Below, in pieces: positions 32,034 through 41,783 of a stretch of DNA of 64,000 nucleotides. The position numbers and the translations under genes are program-made. This DNA comes from Streptomyces finlayi (lineage in GTDB: Bacteria; Actinomycetota; Actinomycetes; Streptomycetales; Streptomycetaceae). How positions within the stretch are numbered: position 1 is the stretch's first letter; each line of letters begins with the position of its first letter. The DNA lies in NCBI RefSeq assembly GCF_014216315.1, contig NZ_CP045702.1:2170001-2234000 (forward strand). Direction: 5' to 3'. The notes under the pieces are model-generated. The model did no database searches and was not told the DNA's origin. It worked only from the letters and a program-made list of their open reading frames with translations.

Positions 32034-33911
32034 TTGAGCACTGAGACCCCCCCACGCCGGGCCGGATTCAGACAGCGACTCAGTACCGGCACCACCATCC
32101 GATCCAAGGCCGTAGCGGGCGTCACCGCGCTGCTTCTGCCGCTCGCCGCGATGGTCGGCCTGGCCGGCCCGGCCGAGGCCGCCACGTCGGCGACCGCCAC
32201 CTATGTCAAGAAGTCCGACTGGGGCACCGGCTTCGAAGGCCAGTGGACGGTGAAGAACACCGGTACCACCGCGCTCTCCTCCTGGACGATCGAGTGGGAC
32301 TTCCCCGCCGGCACCGCGGTCGGCTCCGCCTGGGACGCCACCGTCACCGGTTCCGGCACCCACTGGACCGCCAAGAACCTCAGCTGGAACGGCTCCGTCG
32401 CCCCCGGTGCCAGCATCAGCTTCGGCTTCAACGGGACGGGCTCCGGCTCCCCCAGCGGCTGCAAGCTGAACGGCGCCTCCTGTGACGGCGGCAGCGTCCC
32501 CGGCGACAACGCCCCGTCCGCGCCGGGCACCCCCACCGCGAGCCTGATCACCGACACCTCCGCGAAGCTCACCTGGGCCGCGGCGACCGACGACAAGGGC
32601 ATCAAGAACTACGACGTCCTGCGCGGCGGCACCAAGGTCGCCACGGTCACCGGCACCACGTACACGGACAGCGCCCTCACCGCGGGCACCGACTACTCGT
32701 ACACCGTGCGGGCCCGCGACACCGCGGACCAGACCGGCCCGGTCAGCGGCTCGGTCGCGGTCCGCACCACCGGCGGCGGCACCACGCCCCCGCCCGGTGA
32801 CAAGATCAACCTCGGCTACTTCACCAACTGGGGCACCTACGGGCGCAACTACCACGTGAAGAACCTGGTGACCTCGGGCTCCGCCTCGAAGATCACGCAC
32901 ATCAACTACGCCTTCGGCAACGTCCAGGGCGGCAAGTGCACCATCGGTGACGCCTACGCCGACTACGACAAGGCGTACACGGCCGACCAGTCGGTCGACG
33001 GGGTCGCGGACACCTGGGACCAGCCGCTGCGCGGGAACTTCAACCAGCTGCGCAAGCTCAAGGCGAAGTACCCGAACATCAAGGTGCTGTGGTCGTTCGG
33101 CGGCTGGACCTGGTCCGGCGGCTTCGGTGCCGCGGCGCAGAACCCGGCCGCGTTCGCCCAGTCCTGCTACGACCTGGTCGAGGACCCCCGCTGGGCCGAT
33201 GTCTTCGACGGGATCGACATCGACTGGGAGTACCCCAACGCCTGCGGTCTCACCTGTGACACCAGCGGCCCGGCCGCGCTGAAGAACCTCTCCACCGCGC
33301 TGCGCACCAAGTTCGGCGCGAACAACCTCGTCACCGCCGCCATCACCGCGGACGGCTCCGACGGCGGCAAGATCGACGCCGCCGACTACGCGGGCGCCGC
33401 GCAGTCCATGGACTGGTACAACGTGATGACGTACGACTTCTTCGGCGCCTGGGCGGCCAAGGGCCCGACGGCCCCGCACTCGCCGCTGACCTCGTACACC
33501 GGCATCCCGCAGGCGGGCTTCACGGCCGCCGACGCGATCGCCAAGCTCAAGGCCAAGGGCGTCCCCGCCAAGAAGCTGCTGCTCGGCATCGGCTTCTACG
33601 GCCGCGGCTGGACCGGCGTCACCCAGTCCGCTCCGGGCGGCACGGCGACCGGAGCGGCCCAGGGAACGTACGAGGCGGGCATCGAGGACTACAAGGTCCT
33701 CAAGAGCAGCTGCCCGGCCACCGGGACCATAGCCGGCACCGCCTACGCCCACTGCGGCACCAACTGGTGGAGCTACGACACCCCGGCCACCGTCGTCTCG
33801 AAGATGACGTGGGCGAAGAACCAGGGCCTCGGCGGCGCCTTCTTCTGGGAGTTCAGCGGTGACACCACCAACGGCGAACTGGTGAGCGCGATCAACAGCG
33901 GTCTCCGGTAA
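32034..33911 (+). CDS. chiC: Secreted family-18 chitinase with CBM2 and Fn3 domains
   Basis: A 625-residue exochitinase-type enzyme. The signal peptide ends near GLAGPAEAA (residue about 49). Then come a family-2 carbohydrate-binding module (ATYVKKSDWGTGFEGQWTV to SPSGCKLNGASC), a fibronectin type III domain (APGTPTASLITDTSAKLTW onwards), a Gly-Thr-Pro linker and a GH18 barrel with FDGIDIDWEYP (catalytic Glu). I chose TTG 32034 because GAGGAG lies 5-10 nt upstream; an ATG 84 nt earlier (31950) would add a poor N-terminus. It degrades chitin outside the cell. Confidence 0.94.
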   Translation: MSTETPPRRAGFRQRLSTGTTIRSKAVAGVTALLLPLAAMVGLAGPAEAATSATATYVKKSDWGTGFEGQWTVKNTGTTALSSWTIEWDFPAGTAVGSAWDATVTGSGTHWTAKNLSWNGSVAPGASISFGFNGTGSGSPSGCKLNGASCDGGSVPGDNAPSAPGTPTASLITDTSAKLTWAAATDDKGIKNYDVLRGGTKVATVTGTTYTDSALTAGTDYSYTVRARDTADQTGPVSGSVAVRTTGGGTTPPPGDKINLGYFTNWGTYGRNYHVKNLVTSGSASKITHINYAFGNVQGGKCTIGDAYADYDKAYTADQSVDGVADTWDQPLRGNFNQLRKLKAKYPNIKVLWSFGGWTWSGGFGAAAQNPAAFAQSCYDLVEDPRWADVFDGIDIDWEYPNACGLTCDTSGPAALKNLSTALRTKFGANNLVTAAITADGSDGGKIDAADYAGAAQSMDWYNVMTYDFFGAWAAKGPTAPHSPLTSYTGIPQAGFTAADAIAKLKAKGVPAKKLLLGIGFYGRGWTGVTQSAPGGTATGAAQGTYEAGIEDYKVLKSSCPATGTIAGTAYAHCGTNWWSYDTPATVVSKMTWAKNQGLGGAFFWEFSGDTTNGELVSAINSGLR

Positions 33912-33979
33912 TCCCCACGCCGTAGCACCACCGTGCGGCCCGTACGACCCCGCACGGCCCCGCACGGCCCCGACATACG

Positions 33980-34019
33980 ACCGGGGAGACAGGTCCGCCC
34001 CCTGTCTCCCCGGTTTTTC
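33980..34019 (+). terminator. Rho-independent terminator of chiC
   Basis: The 14-bp arms ACCGGGGAGACAGG and CCTGTCTCCCCGGT are followed by TTTT. It lies 70 bp after the chitinase stop. Confidence 0.93.
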
Positions 34020-34067
34020 GCTGTCCGTGTACGGCCGGCCCTCCCGGACCAGTCCTGTACGGCCCTC

Positions 34068-34514
34068 TCAGGCCACGTTCACCCGCTGGCCGGGCGGTGC
34101 CGCCTCCAGCCAGGCGAGGAAGCCGGTGAGGGCGTCCTCGCTCATCGCCAGCTCCAGGCGCGTCCCACGGTGGAGACAGCCGAGCACGACAGAATCGGAC
34201 AGAAGTGCGAGTTCTTCTTCGCCCTCGGGCAGCCGGCGGGCGACCACCTCGATGGAGGCGCGCTCAAGGGCTCGGCGGGGACGGGGATCGTAGGAGAAGA
34301 CCCGGAACCAGTCGACCCGGTCACCGCTGTAGCGGGCGACGCCGTAGACCCAGCCCTTGCCGGTGGGGTCCGGTTCCTTCGAGACGTCCCAGCGCAGACT
34401 GCAGTCGAACGTACCGCCGGAGCGCTGGATCAGCCGACGGCGCAGGCCGAACACGAACAGACCCAACAGGACCAGTACGACGACCAGAGCGCCAACCCAC
34501 AGAGCGAGGACCAT
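34068..34514 (-). CDS. DUF2550 membrane protein
   Basis: A 148-residue protein with one N-terminal membrane segment (ALWVGALVVVLVLLGLFVFG) and a cytoplasmic beta-rich domain with CSLRWDVS, GKGWVYGVARYSGDRVDWF and SYDPRPRRALER, the DUF2550 pattern. It is always found next to atpC in actinobacteria, with no known role. GAGGAGG lies 9 nt before the ATG. A terminator separates it from the atp operon. Confidence 0.88.
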   Translation of the reverse strand: MVLALWVGALVVVLVLLGLFVFGLRRRLIQRSGGTFDCSLRWDVSKEPDPTGKGWVYGVARYSGDRVDWFRVFSYDPRPRRALERASIEVVARRLPEGEEELALLSDSVVLGCLHRGTRLELAMSEDALTGFLAWLEAAPPGQRVNVA

Positions 34515-34575
34515 CTCCACCGACCTCCTCGCAACGTCGATTACGGATATCCGGACCGAACTGCATCTGCATTGC

Positions 34576-34623
34576 CTCAGCCGCAGCCCGGACTGGAGAC
34601 TTCCAGTCCGGGCCGCGGCTGAG
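34576..34623 (-). terminator. Terminator of the atp operon
   Basis: A nearly perfect inverted repeat starts 25 nt after the atpC stop. CTCAGCCGC and AGCCCGGACTGGA pair with TCCAGTCCGGGC and CGGCTGAG around a short loop. Confidence 0.88.
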
Positions 34624-34647
34624 TGAAAACATCTGTCGGCGGGGGTG

Positions 34648-35025
34648 CTAGCGCAGCACCGCCACCGCGCGCAGACGTACATCGGCGCGCCGCTCGGCGG
34701 CGGCGTCCGTGTCCGACTTCGCGCGCTCCAGCGCGCGCTCGGCGCGCTGGACATCGATCTCGTCCGCCAGCTCGGCGATCTCCGCCAGCAGCGACAGCTT
34801 GTCGTCCGCGAACGAGATGAATCCACCGTGCACAGCGGCGATGACGGTGTCGCCTCCGCTGGTGCGGATCGTCACCGGGCCCGATTCCAGCACACCGAGA
34901 AGCGGCTGGTGACCGGGCATGACGCCGATGTCGCCGGATGTGGTACGCGCGACGACGAGGGTGGCCTCGCCGGACCAGACACTGCGGTCCGCGGCGACCA
35001 GCTCGACATGCAGCTCAGCAGCCAA
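34648..35025 (-). CDS. atpC: ATP synthase epsilon subunit
   Basis: A 125-residue central-stalk subunit of F1. The N-terminal beta-sandwich has WSGEATLVVARTTSGDIGVMPGHQPLLG. The C-terminal helices begin LSLLAEIAELADEIDVQRAE. The start is TTG 35025 with GAGGAG 6 nt upstream. It is the last gene of the operon and is 109 bp after atpD. Confidence 0.95.
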   Translation of the reverse strand: MAAELHVELVAADRSVWSGEATLVVARTTSGDIGVMPGHQPLLGVLESGPVTIRTSGGDTVIAAVHGGFISFADDKLSLLAEIAELADEIDVQRAERALERAKSDTDAAAERRADVRLRAVAVLR

Positions 35026-35134
35026 GGGTGGCTCCTCGGGTCACCACCCGGCGGTCGAGCCGGGTGTTGGGTCAATTCTACGGGGCGTGGTGAGGGGGGC
35101 GGGACACACCCACCCCCCTCGGTGAGCCGGAGGC

Positions 35135-36586
35135 TCAGGAGACGCCGAGCTCCTTGGCGTTGGCCTTGAGGTCCTCAATGCCACCGCACATGAAGAACGC
35201 CTGCTCCGGGAAGTGGTCGTACTCACCGTCGCAGATCGAGTTGAACGCGGCGATCGACTCGTCGAGCGGCACGTCCGAACCGTCCAGGCCGGTGAACTGC
35301 TTGGCGGCGTGGGTGTTCTGCGACAGGAAGCGCTCGACGCGACGGGCACGGTGGACAACAAGCTTGTCCTCCTCGCCCAGCTCGTCGATACCGAGGATCG
35401 CGATGATGTCCTGGAGGTCCTTGTACTTCTGCAGGATTCCCTTGACACGGGTGGCCGTGTCGTAGTGGTCCTGCGTGATGTAGCGCGGGTCCAGGATGCG
35501 GGACGTGGAGTCCAGCGGGTCCACGGCCGGGTAGATGCCCTTCTCGGAGATCGGACGGGAAAGAACCGTCGTCGCGTCGAGGTGGGCGAACGTGGTGGCC
35601 GGGGCCGGGTCGGTCAGGTCGTCCGCGGGGACGTAGATCGCCTGCATCGAGGTGATCGAGTGACCACGCGTCGAGGTGATGCGCTCCTGGAGCACACCCA
35701 TCTCGTCGGCCAGGGTCGGCTGGTAACCCACTGCGGACGGCATACGGCCGAGCAGCGTGGAGACCTCGGAACCGGCCTGCGTGAAGCGGAAGATGTTGTC
35801 GATGAAGAGCAGCACGTCCTGCTTCTGCACATCGCGGAAGTACTCCGCCATGGTCAGGGCGGACAGGGCCACGCGAAGACGCGTGCCCGGCGGCTCGTCC
35901 ATCTGGCCGAAGACCAGTGCGGTCTTCTCCAGAACGCCCGACTCCGTCATCTCGTCGATGAGGTCGTTGCCCTCACGGGTACGCTCACCGACGCCGGCGA
36001 ACACCGACACACCGTCGTGCAGCTTCGCCACACGCATGATCATTTCCTGGATGAGGACCGTCTTGCCGACGCCCGCACCACCGAACAGACCGATCTTGCC
36101 GCCCTTGACGTACGGGGTCAGCAGGTCGACGACCTTCAGGCCGGTCTCGAACATCTCGGTCTTGGACTCGAGCTGGTCGAAGGCCGGGGCCTTGCGGTGG
36201 ATCGGCCAGCGCTCGGTGATCTGAGCTTCGGCTTCCGGGTCGTTCAGGATCTGACCGAGGGTGTTGAACACCTTGCCCTTGGTGATGTCACCGACCGGCA
36301 CCATGATGCCCTTGCCGGTGTCGGTCACCGGGGCCTGGCGGACCAGACCGTCGGTGGGCTGCATCGAGATCGCACGGACCACGCCGTCACCCAGGTGCTG
36401 GGCGACTTCGAGGGTCAGCAGCTTGCGCGCGCCGTCCTCGGCCGGGTCGTCGACGGAGACGTGCAGCGCGTTGTAGATCTCCGGCATCGCGTCGACGGGG
36501 AACTCCACGTCGACGACCGGGCCGATGACCCGGGCGACGCGGCCCGTGGCAGCGGCCGTCACAACGCTGTCGGTAGTCGTCGTCAT
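35135..36586 (-). CDS. atpD: ATP synthase beta subunit
   Basis: The 483-residue catalytic subunit of F1. The P-loop is GGAGVGKT, the catalytic glutamate lies in GERTREGNDL, and LLFIDNIFRFTQAGSEVS and SDVPLDESI are the usual landmarks. The atpG stop codon TAA directly abuts this ATG. Confidence 0.97.
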   Translation of the reverse strand: MTTTTDSVVTAAATGRVARVIGPVVDVEFPVDAMPEIYNALHVSVDDPAEDGARKLLTLEVAQHLGDGVVRAISMQPTDGLVRQAPVTDTGKGIMVPVGDITKGKVFNTLGQILNDPEAEAQITERWPIHRKAPAFDQLESKTEMFETGLKVVDLLTPYVKGGKIGLFGGAGVGKTVLIQEMIMRVAKLHDGVSVFAGVGERTREGNDLIDEMTESGVLEKTALVFGQMDEPPGTRLRVALSALTMAEYFRDVQKQDVLLFIDNIFRFTQAGSEVSTLLGRMPSAVGYQPTLADEMGVLQERITSTRGHSITSMQAIYVPADDLTDPAPATTFAHLDATTVLSRPISEKGIYPAVDPLDSTSRILDPRYITQDHYDTATRVKGILQKYKDLQDIIAILGIDELGEEDKLVVHRARRVERFLSQNTHAAKQFTGLDGSDVPLDESIAAFNSICDGEYDHFPEQAFFMCGGIEDLKANAKELGVS

Positions 36587-37504
36587 TTACTTGTCACTCC
36601 CCGCGGTCGCGTCGGCCAGAGCACTGGCACCGCCGACGATCTCGCTGATTTCCTGGGTGATTTCGGCCTGGCGGGCCGCGTTGGCAAGCCGGGAGAGGCT
36701 CTTGATGAGGTCCCCGGCGTTGTCGGTCGCCGACTTCATCGCGCGGCGGCGGGCAGCGTGCTCGGAAGCGGCGGCCTGCAGCAGTGCGTTGTAGATACGG
36801 CTCTCGACGTAGCGCGGCAGGAGGGCGTCGAGGACGTCCTCCGCCGACGGCTCGAAGTCGAACAGCGGAAGGATCTCGCCCTTCGTGCCGCTCTCTTCCG
36901 AGACCTTGTCGAGCGAGAGGGGCAGCATCCGGTTGTCCACCGGGTTCTGCGTCATCATCGACACGAACTCGGTGAAGACGATGTGCAGTTCGTCGACGCC
37001 GCCCTCGGCCGAGTCCTTCGTGATGGCCTCGATCAGCGGCGCGGCGACGTTCTTGGCATCCCCGTACGCAGGGCTGTCGGTGAAGCCGGTCCACGACTCC
37101 GCGACCTTGCGCTCGCGGAAGCCGTAGTAGGCGACACCCTTGCGGCCGACGATGTACGTGTCGACCTCCTTGCCCTCACCCGCGAGCCGCTCCCGGAGCC
37201 GCTCCGCCGCCTTGATGGCGTTGGAGGAGTAGCCGCCGGCCAGACCGCGGTCGCTCGTGATGAGCAGGACCGCGGCACGGGCCGGGGACTCGGCTTCGGT
37301 GGTGAGCGGGTGCTTGGTGGAGGAACCCGTCGCCACCGCGGTCACCGCGCGGTTCAGCTCGGTTGCGTACGGCATCGAAGCCTGCACCTTGCGCTGCGCC
37401 TTGACGATGCGCGAGGCGGCGATCATTTCCATCGCCTTGGTGATCTTCTTGGTCGCGGTGACGGCTTGGATGCGGCGCTTGTAAACGCGAAGCTGAGCGC
37501 CCAT
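36587..37504 (-). CDS. atpG: ATP synthase gamma subunit
   Basis: The 305-residue rotor shaft of F1. The N-terminal helix is VYKRRIQAVTATKKITKAMEM, the Rossmann-like middle has LLITSDRGLAGGYSSNA, and the C-terminal helix is RLANAARQAEITQEISEIVGG. It lies between atpA (3-nt gap) and atpD (no gap). Confidence 0.97.
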   Translation of the reverse strand: MGAQLRVYKRRIQAVTATKKITKAMEMIAASRIVKAQRKVQASMPYATELNRAVTAVATGSSTKHPLTTEAESPARAAVLLITSDRGLAGGYSSNAIKAAERLRERLAGEGKEVDTYIVGRKGVAYYGFRERKVAESWTGFTDSPAYGDAKNVAAPLIEAITKDSAEGGVDELHIVFTEFVSMMTQNPVDNRMLPLSLDKVSEESGTKGEILPLFDFEPSAEDVLDALLPRYVESRIYNALLQAAASEHAARRRAMKSATDNAGDLIKSLSRLANAARQAEITQEISEIVGGASALADATAGSDK

Positions 37505-37507
37505 CTA

Positions 37508-39079
37508 TCAGCCCTCGCCCAGAAGCTTGCCGTCCGAGGTCTCGAACTGCTGCTTGAAGGCGGCGATCGCGTCAGCGATCGACTGCAGCGTGTCGTCGGA
37601 CATCTTGCCGCCCTCGGCGATGCTGGTCAGGAGGTCCTTGCGCTCGCGGCGCAGGTACTCCAGCAGCTCGCCCTCGAAGCGACGGATGTCCTCGACCGGG
37701 ACGTCGTCCATCTTGCCGGTGGTGCCGGCCCAGACGGAGACGACCTGCTCCTCGACGGGGAAGGGGGCGTACTGCGGCTGCTTCAACAGCTCGACCATGC
37801 GCTTACCGCGCTCCAGCGAAGCCTTGGAGGCCGCGTCCAGGTCGGAACCGAAGGCGGCGAACGCCTCCAGCTCGCGGTACTGGGCGAGGTCCACGCGAAG
37901 ACGGCCGGAGACCTGCTTCATGGCCTTGTGCTGGGCGGAGCCACCGACTCGGGAGACCGAGATACCGACGTTGAGCGCCGGACGCTGACCCGCGTTGAAC
38001 AGGTCGGACTCCAGGAAGCACTGGCCGTCGGTGATGGAGATGACGTTGGTCGGAATGAACGCCGACACGTCGTTCGCCTTGGTCTCGACGATCGGGAGGC
38101 CCGTCATCGAGCCCTTGCCCATCTCGTCGGAGAGCTTGGCGCAACGCTCCAGCAGACGCGAGTGCAGGTAGAAGACGTCGCCCGGGTACGCCTCACGGCC
38201 CGGCGGGCGGCGCAGCAGCAGCGACACGGCGCGGTAGGCGTCGGCCTGCTTCGACAGGTCGTCGAAGATGATCAGGACGTGCTTGCCGGCGTACATCCAG
38301 TGCTGGCCGATGGCCGAACCGGTGTACGGCGCCAGGTACTTGAAGCCGGCCGGGTCGGACGCCGGGGCGGCGACGATGGTCGTGTACTCCAGGGCGCCGG
38401 CCTCTTCGAGGGCACCACGCACGGAGGCGATGGTGGACCCCTTCTGACCGATGGCGACGTAGATGCAGCGCACCTGCTTGTTCACGTCGCCCGAGCGCCA
38501 GTTGTCGCGCTGGTTGATGATCGTGTCGACAGCCAGAGCGGTCTTACCCGTCTGACGGTCACCGATGATCAGCTGACGCTGGCCACGGCCGATCGGCACC
38601 ATGGCGTCGACGGCCTTGTAGCCGGTCTGCATCGGCTCGTGCACCGACTTGCGGACCATGACGCCAGGGGCCTGCAGCTCGAGGGCGCGACGGCTGTCCG
38701 TCGCGATCTCGCCGAGACCGTCGATCGGGTTGCCGAGCGGGTCGACGACGCGGCCGAGGTAACCCTCGCCGACGCCGACGGAGAGCACCTCACCGGTGCG
38801 CTGCACCGGCTGGCCCTCTTCGATTCCGCTGAACTCGCCGAGGACGATCGCACCGATCTCGCGCTCCTCGAGGTTGAGGGCGAGACCGAGGGTTCCGTCC
38901 TCGAACTTCAGCAGCTCGTTCGCCATGGCGGAGGGCAGACCCTCCACCTTCGCGATGCCGTCGCCGGCAGCGCTGACCGTACCGACCTCCTCGCGCGAGG
39001 CCGCGTCCGGCTTGTACGACTGGACAAAGTTCTCCAGTGCGTCCCGGATCTCCTCCGGCCGGATCGTGAGCTCCGCCAT
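37508..39079 (-). CDS. atpA: ATP synthase alpha subunit
   Basis: The 523-residue non-catalytic nucleotide-binding subunit of F1. The P-loop is GDRQTGKTALAVD, followed by VYVAIGQKGSTIA-like IYVAIGQKGS and ALNVGISVSRVGGSAQ. The start at ATG 39079 (MAELTIRPEE) is set by homology and by GGAGAGCAGGGAA upstream; longer in-frame starts run into the intergenic hairpin. Confidence 0.97.
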   Translation of the reverse strand: MAELTIRPEEIRDALENFVQSYKPDAASREEVGTVSAAGDGIAKVEGLPSAMANELLKFEDGTLGLALNLEEREIGAIVLGEFSGIEEGQPVQRTGEVLSVGVGEGYLGRVVDPLGNPIDGLGEIATDSRRALELQAPGVMVRKSVHEPMQTGYKAVDAMVPIGRGQRQLIIGDRQTGKTALAVDTIINQRDNWRSGDVNKQVRCIYVAIGQKGSTIASVRGALEEAGALEYTTIVAAPASDPAGFKYLAPYTGSAIGQHWMYAGKHVLIIFDDLSKQADAYRAVSLLLRRPPGREAYPGDVFYLHSRLLERCAKLSDEMGKGSMTGLPIVETKANDVSAFIPTNVISITDGQCFLESDLFNAGQRPALNVGISVSRVGGSAQHKAMKQVSGRLRVDLAQYRELEAFAAFGSDLDAASKASLERGKRMVELLKQPQYAPFPVEEQVVSVWAGTTGKMDDVPVEDIRRFEGELLEYLRRERKDLLTSIAEGGKMSDDTLQSIADAIAAFKQQFETSDGKLLGEG

Positions 39080-39126
39080 CTGGGTTCCCTGCTCTCCTTG
39101 TTGGGCCCGAAGTTTCTTAAGGGGGT

Positions 39127-39143
39127 CTGGGGGCGACCCCCAG
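39127..39143. other. Hairpin inside the atp operon, between atpH and atpA
   Basis: CTGGGGG and CCCCCAG pair around CGA within the 143-bp gap upstream of atpA. The surrounding GGGGGTCTGGGGGCGACCCC pattern is a common short Streptomyces intergenic element. It could pause transcription or protect the 3' end of an upstream processed message. Confidence 0.5.
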
Positions 39144-39222
39144 GAATCTTCTGCAATTTCTGCACGGCCCAACCGGGCCGCTGTTCTTGCTCGTTCAGGT
39201 GGTACTTGTGCGCTGCGCGCTG

Positions 39223-40068
39223 TCAGCCGGCCATCCGGCGGGTGACCTCTTCGAGGCGCTCCGCGATCGTGCCGTTGATGACCTCGTCACCGACGCGCAC
39301 AGAGATCCCGCCGAGGACCGCGGGGTCCACGTCCAGGTTCAGGTGCATCTGCCGGCCGTAGATCTTCGCCAGGGCGGCGCCGAGGCGCTGCTTCTGCCGA
39401 TCGGACAGCGGTACCGCCGAGGTGACGACGGCGACCATGCGGTCCCGGCGCTCCGCGGCGAGCTTGGACAGGGAGTCGAGTCCCGCCTCCAGGCTACGTC
39501 CACGGGGCTGGGTCACGAGGCGCGTGACGATTCGCTCGGTGACGGGCTGCGCCTTGCCGCCGAGCAGGCTGCGGAGCAGCTCGCCCTTGGCGGCGGTGGA
39601 CGCGGTCCGGCTGGTCAGCGCGGAACGCAGTTCCTTGGCGGAACCGACGATCCGGCCGAACCGGAAGAGCTCGTCCTCGACGTCGTCGAGTGCACCCGCG
39701 CGCTGGGCCGCGGTGAGGTCTGCGGTGTTCGCCAGCTCCTCGACCGAGTCGACCAGGTCACGCGACTGCGACCAACGGGAACGGACCATGCCGGAGACCA
39801 GGTCCACGGCTTCGCCGCCCACCTGACCGCTCAGCAGTCGCCCGGCCAGCTCGGCCTTGGCCTCGCCGCTCTGCGACGGGTCGGTGAGGACCCGGCGCAG
39901 CGATACCTCGCGGTGGAGCAGCGCGGTGACGGCTGCCAGCTCCTCGGCGAGCTTCGCCGACTCAGCGACCGACGATGGGGTCTCCCCAGCGTAGCGAGGG
40001 GAATTGTCGGTCAGTGCGTCGAGACGCTCACGTGCGGCAGCCAGCGCCTCGCGGCTCGCTCCGTTCAT
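39223..40068 (-). CDS. atpH: ATP synthase delta subunit
   Basis: A 281-residue subunit at the top of F1 that joins the peripheral stalk. It is about 100 residues longer than the E. coli delta, as is usual for actinobacteria, because of an N-terminal extension. The C-terminal LYGRQMHLNLDVDPAVLGG-type segment (KIYGRQMHLNLDVDP) is typical. It overlaps atpF by 4 nt (ATGA). Confidence 0.95.
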   Translation of the reverse strand: MNGASREALAAARERLDALTDNSPRYAGETPSSVAESAKLAEELAAVTALLHREVSLRRVLTDPSQSGEAKAELAGRLLSGQVGGEAVDLVSGMVRSRWSQSRDLVDSVEELANTADLTAAQRAGALDDVEDELFRFGRIVGSAKELRSALTSRTASTAAKGELLRSLLGGKAQPVTERIVTRLVTQPRGRSLEAGLDSLSKLAAERRDRMVAVVTSAVPLSDRQKQRLGAALAKIYGRQMHLNLDVDPAVLGGISVRVGDEVINGTIAERLEEVTRRMAG

Positions 40069-40610
40069 CGGACGGCCTCGGCCTTCGCCTCGAGTTCATC
40101 GAGGAAACGGTCGACGGTACCGCTCTGCCGGGCGTGGTCCTCGAGGGACTCTCCGACGAGCTTGCCTGCCAGGGCGGTGGCGAGCGTGCCCACGTCCTGA
40201 CGCAGCGCGGAGGACGCGGCCTTGCGGTCGGCCTCGATCTGGGCGTGGCCGGCGGCGACGATTTCCTCGCGCTGCCGCTGACCTTCCGCCCTCATCTCCT
40301 GGATGATGACGACGCCCTGCTCCTGCGCCTCCTGGCGCATACGAGCGGCTTCGTGGCGGGCCTCGGCGAGCTGAGCCTTGTACTGCTCAAGAACGCTCTG
40401 GGCCTCGGTCTGGGCCGCATCGGCCTTTTCGATACCGCCTTCGATGGCCTCGCGACGCTCGTCCAGAACCTTGTTGATGTTCGGGAGGAGCTTCTTGGCG
40501 AGGAAGCCGAAGACGATGAGGAAGGCGATGAGGCCGATGACGAGCTCTGGAATCGGCGGGACGAGGGGATTTTCAAGTTCCTCGGCCGCGACCGTAAGCA
40601 GCTGGCTCAC
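40065..40610 (-). CDS. atpF: ATP synthase b subunit
   Basis: A 181-residue peripheral-stalk subunit. One membrane segment (PELVIGLIAFLIVFGFLA) is followed by a long charged coiled coil (RREAIEGGIEKADAAQTEA onwards). The start is GTG 40610 with AAAGG 7 nt upstream. Confidence 0.95.
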   Translation of the reverse strand: MSQLLTVAAEELENPLVPPIPELVIGLIAFLIVFGFLAKKLLPNINKVLDERREAIEGGIEKADAAQTEAQSVLEQYKAQLAEARHEAARMRQEAQEQGVVIIQEMRAEGQRQREEIVAAGHAQIEADRKAASSALRQDVGTLATALAGKLVGESLEDHARQSGTVDRFLDELEAKAEAVR

Positions 40611-40655
40611 ATCATTGCCTTTCGTCTGGTGGGCTGGTCGTGGATCCGAGGACCA

Positions 40656-40886
40656 CTACTTGCCGTAGACGAACGGCATGACCAGACCGATGAGGGCGAG
40701 CGCCTCACAGAAGGCGAAGCCGAGGATCTGGTTGGCGCGGATGAGACCGGCAGCCTCGGGCTGACGGGCGAGAGCCTGGGTGCCGTTACCGAAGATGATG
40801 CCGACGCCGACGCCGGGACCGATGGCAGCGAGGCCGTAACCGATGGAGCCGAGGGAGCCGCTGACGGCAGCAAGGGTCTGGGACAT
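40656..40886 (-). CDS. atpE: ATP synthase c subunit
   Basis: The 76-residue proteolipid of the rotor ring. Two hydrophobic helices flank the polar loop ARQPEA. The ion-binding carboxylate is Glu61 in FCEALALIG, with no extra Na+-site residues, so it is a proton ring. GGAAG precedes the ATG. Confidence 0.97.
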   Translation of the reverse strand: MSQTLAAVSGSLGSIGYGLAAIGPGVGVGIIFGNGTQALARQPEAAGLIRANQILGFAFCEALALIGLVMPFVYGK

Positions 40887-40961
40887 GCCAGTTCTTCCTT
40901 CTCTTTCACGGACCAGTGGGGGTTGGCCACCGGACGACTTAAGGGTCGGAGCGCGGGATGC

Positions 40962-41783
40962 TCAGTGGTGCTTGGCGAGCGCGCCCTGAATGTAGGTGCA
41001 GGTCAGGAGCACGAAGACATATGCCTGCAACGCCTGGATGAAAAGCTCAAAGGCGGTCATCACGATGACCATCACGAACGAGACGCCGGCGTAGGCGAAC
41101 CCGATGCCGTTGAGCAGGTACCAGCTGGCGATCGTGAACAGCAGCAGGAGCGTGTGTCCTGCGAACATGTTCGCGAAGAGTCGCACCGCGTGGGTGAACG
41201 GCCGCACCAGCAGGTTCGAGAAGAACTCGATGAGCATGGCGAGCGGAAGCACCGGGCCGAGCGACTTGTCGTAGCCAGTGATGTTCTTGAACGCCCCGAC
41301 GAAGCCGTGACGCTTGAAGGTCAGGCTGACCCACGTCACGTACACGATGAGCGCGAGCACCGCGGGGTACGCGATGATCGACGTCACCGGGAACTGGGCG
41401 ACCGGAATGATCGACCAGAGGTTCATCATCCAGACGAAGAAGAACAGCGAGACGACGAGGGGGACGTACTTCTCACCCTCGCGCTTGCCGATCGTCTCGT
41501 AGACGATGCCGCGGCGGATGAAGTCGTACCCCATCTCCGCGATCGACTGCAGCTTGCCGGGGACCATCTTGGGCTTGCGGAAAGCCGCCCAGAAGAAGCC
41601 GACGATGATGATCGAGCCGAGGAGCGCCAGGAGCATCGGCTTGTTGAAGTACAAGTTGCTGTCCGGGTCACCCCACAGCGGCTCGAACAGGAACGAGTGC
41701 AAGCCGGGTGCCGGGAAACCACAACCGTCGAAGATGTGGCAATCGGTCTCGAAGGCGAGCACCTGTGTCGGGTCAGCACTCAC
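40962..41783 (-). CDS. atpB: ATP synthase a subunit
   Basis: A 273-residue membrane subunit forming the proton half-channels. About six membrane segments are visible. The essential Arg is in NLLVRPFTHAVRLFANMFAG (RLFANM). The start is GTG 41783 (MSADPTQVL) because AAGGAG stands 8 nt upstream. The 225-bp gap to atpI (41784-42008) has a possible -10 TATCGT on the minus strand and a GGGTCCGGGACCC palindrome, so an internal promoter is possible. Confidence 0.96.
   Translation of the reverse strand: MSADPTQVLAFETDCHIFDGCGFPAPGLHSFLFEPLWGDPDSNLYFNKPMLLALLGSIIIVGFFWAAFRKPKMVPGKLQSIAEMGYDFIRRGIVYETIGKREGEKYVPLVVSLFFFVWMMNLWSIIPVAQFPVTSIIAYPAVLALIVYVTWVSLTFKRHGFVGAFKNITGYDKSLGPVLPLAMLIEFFSNLLVRPFTHAVRLFANMFAGHTLLLLFTIASWYLLNGIGFAYAGVSFVMVIVMTAFELFIQALQAYVFVLLTCTYIQGALAKHH

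Noticed and set aside
35213..39361. A 1382-codon open frame on the plus strand across the atp genes
   Set aside because: It runs antisense through atpD, atpG and atpA, which are certain. The translated sequence is Val/Arg/His-rich noise typical of GC-rich antisense frames.
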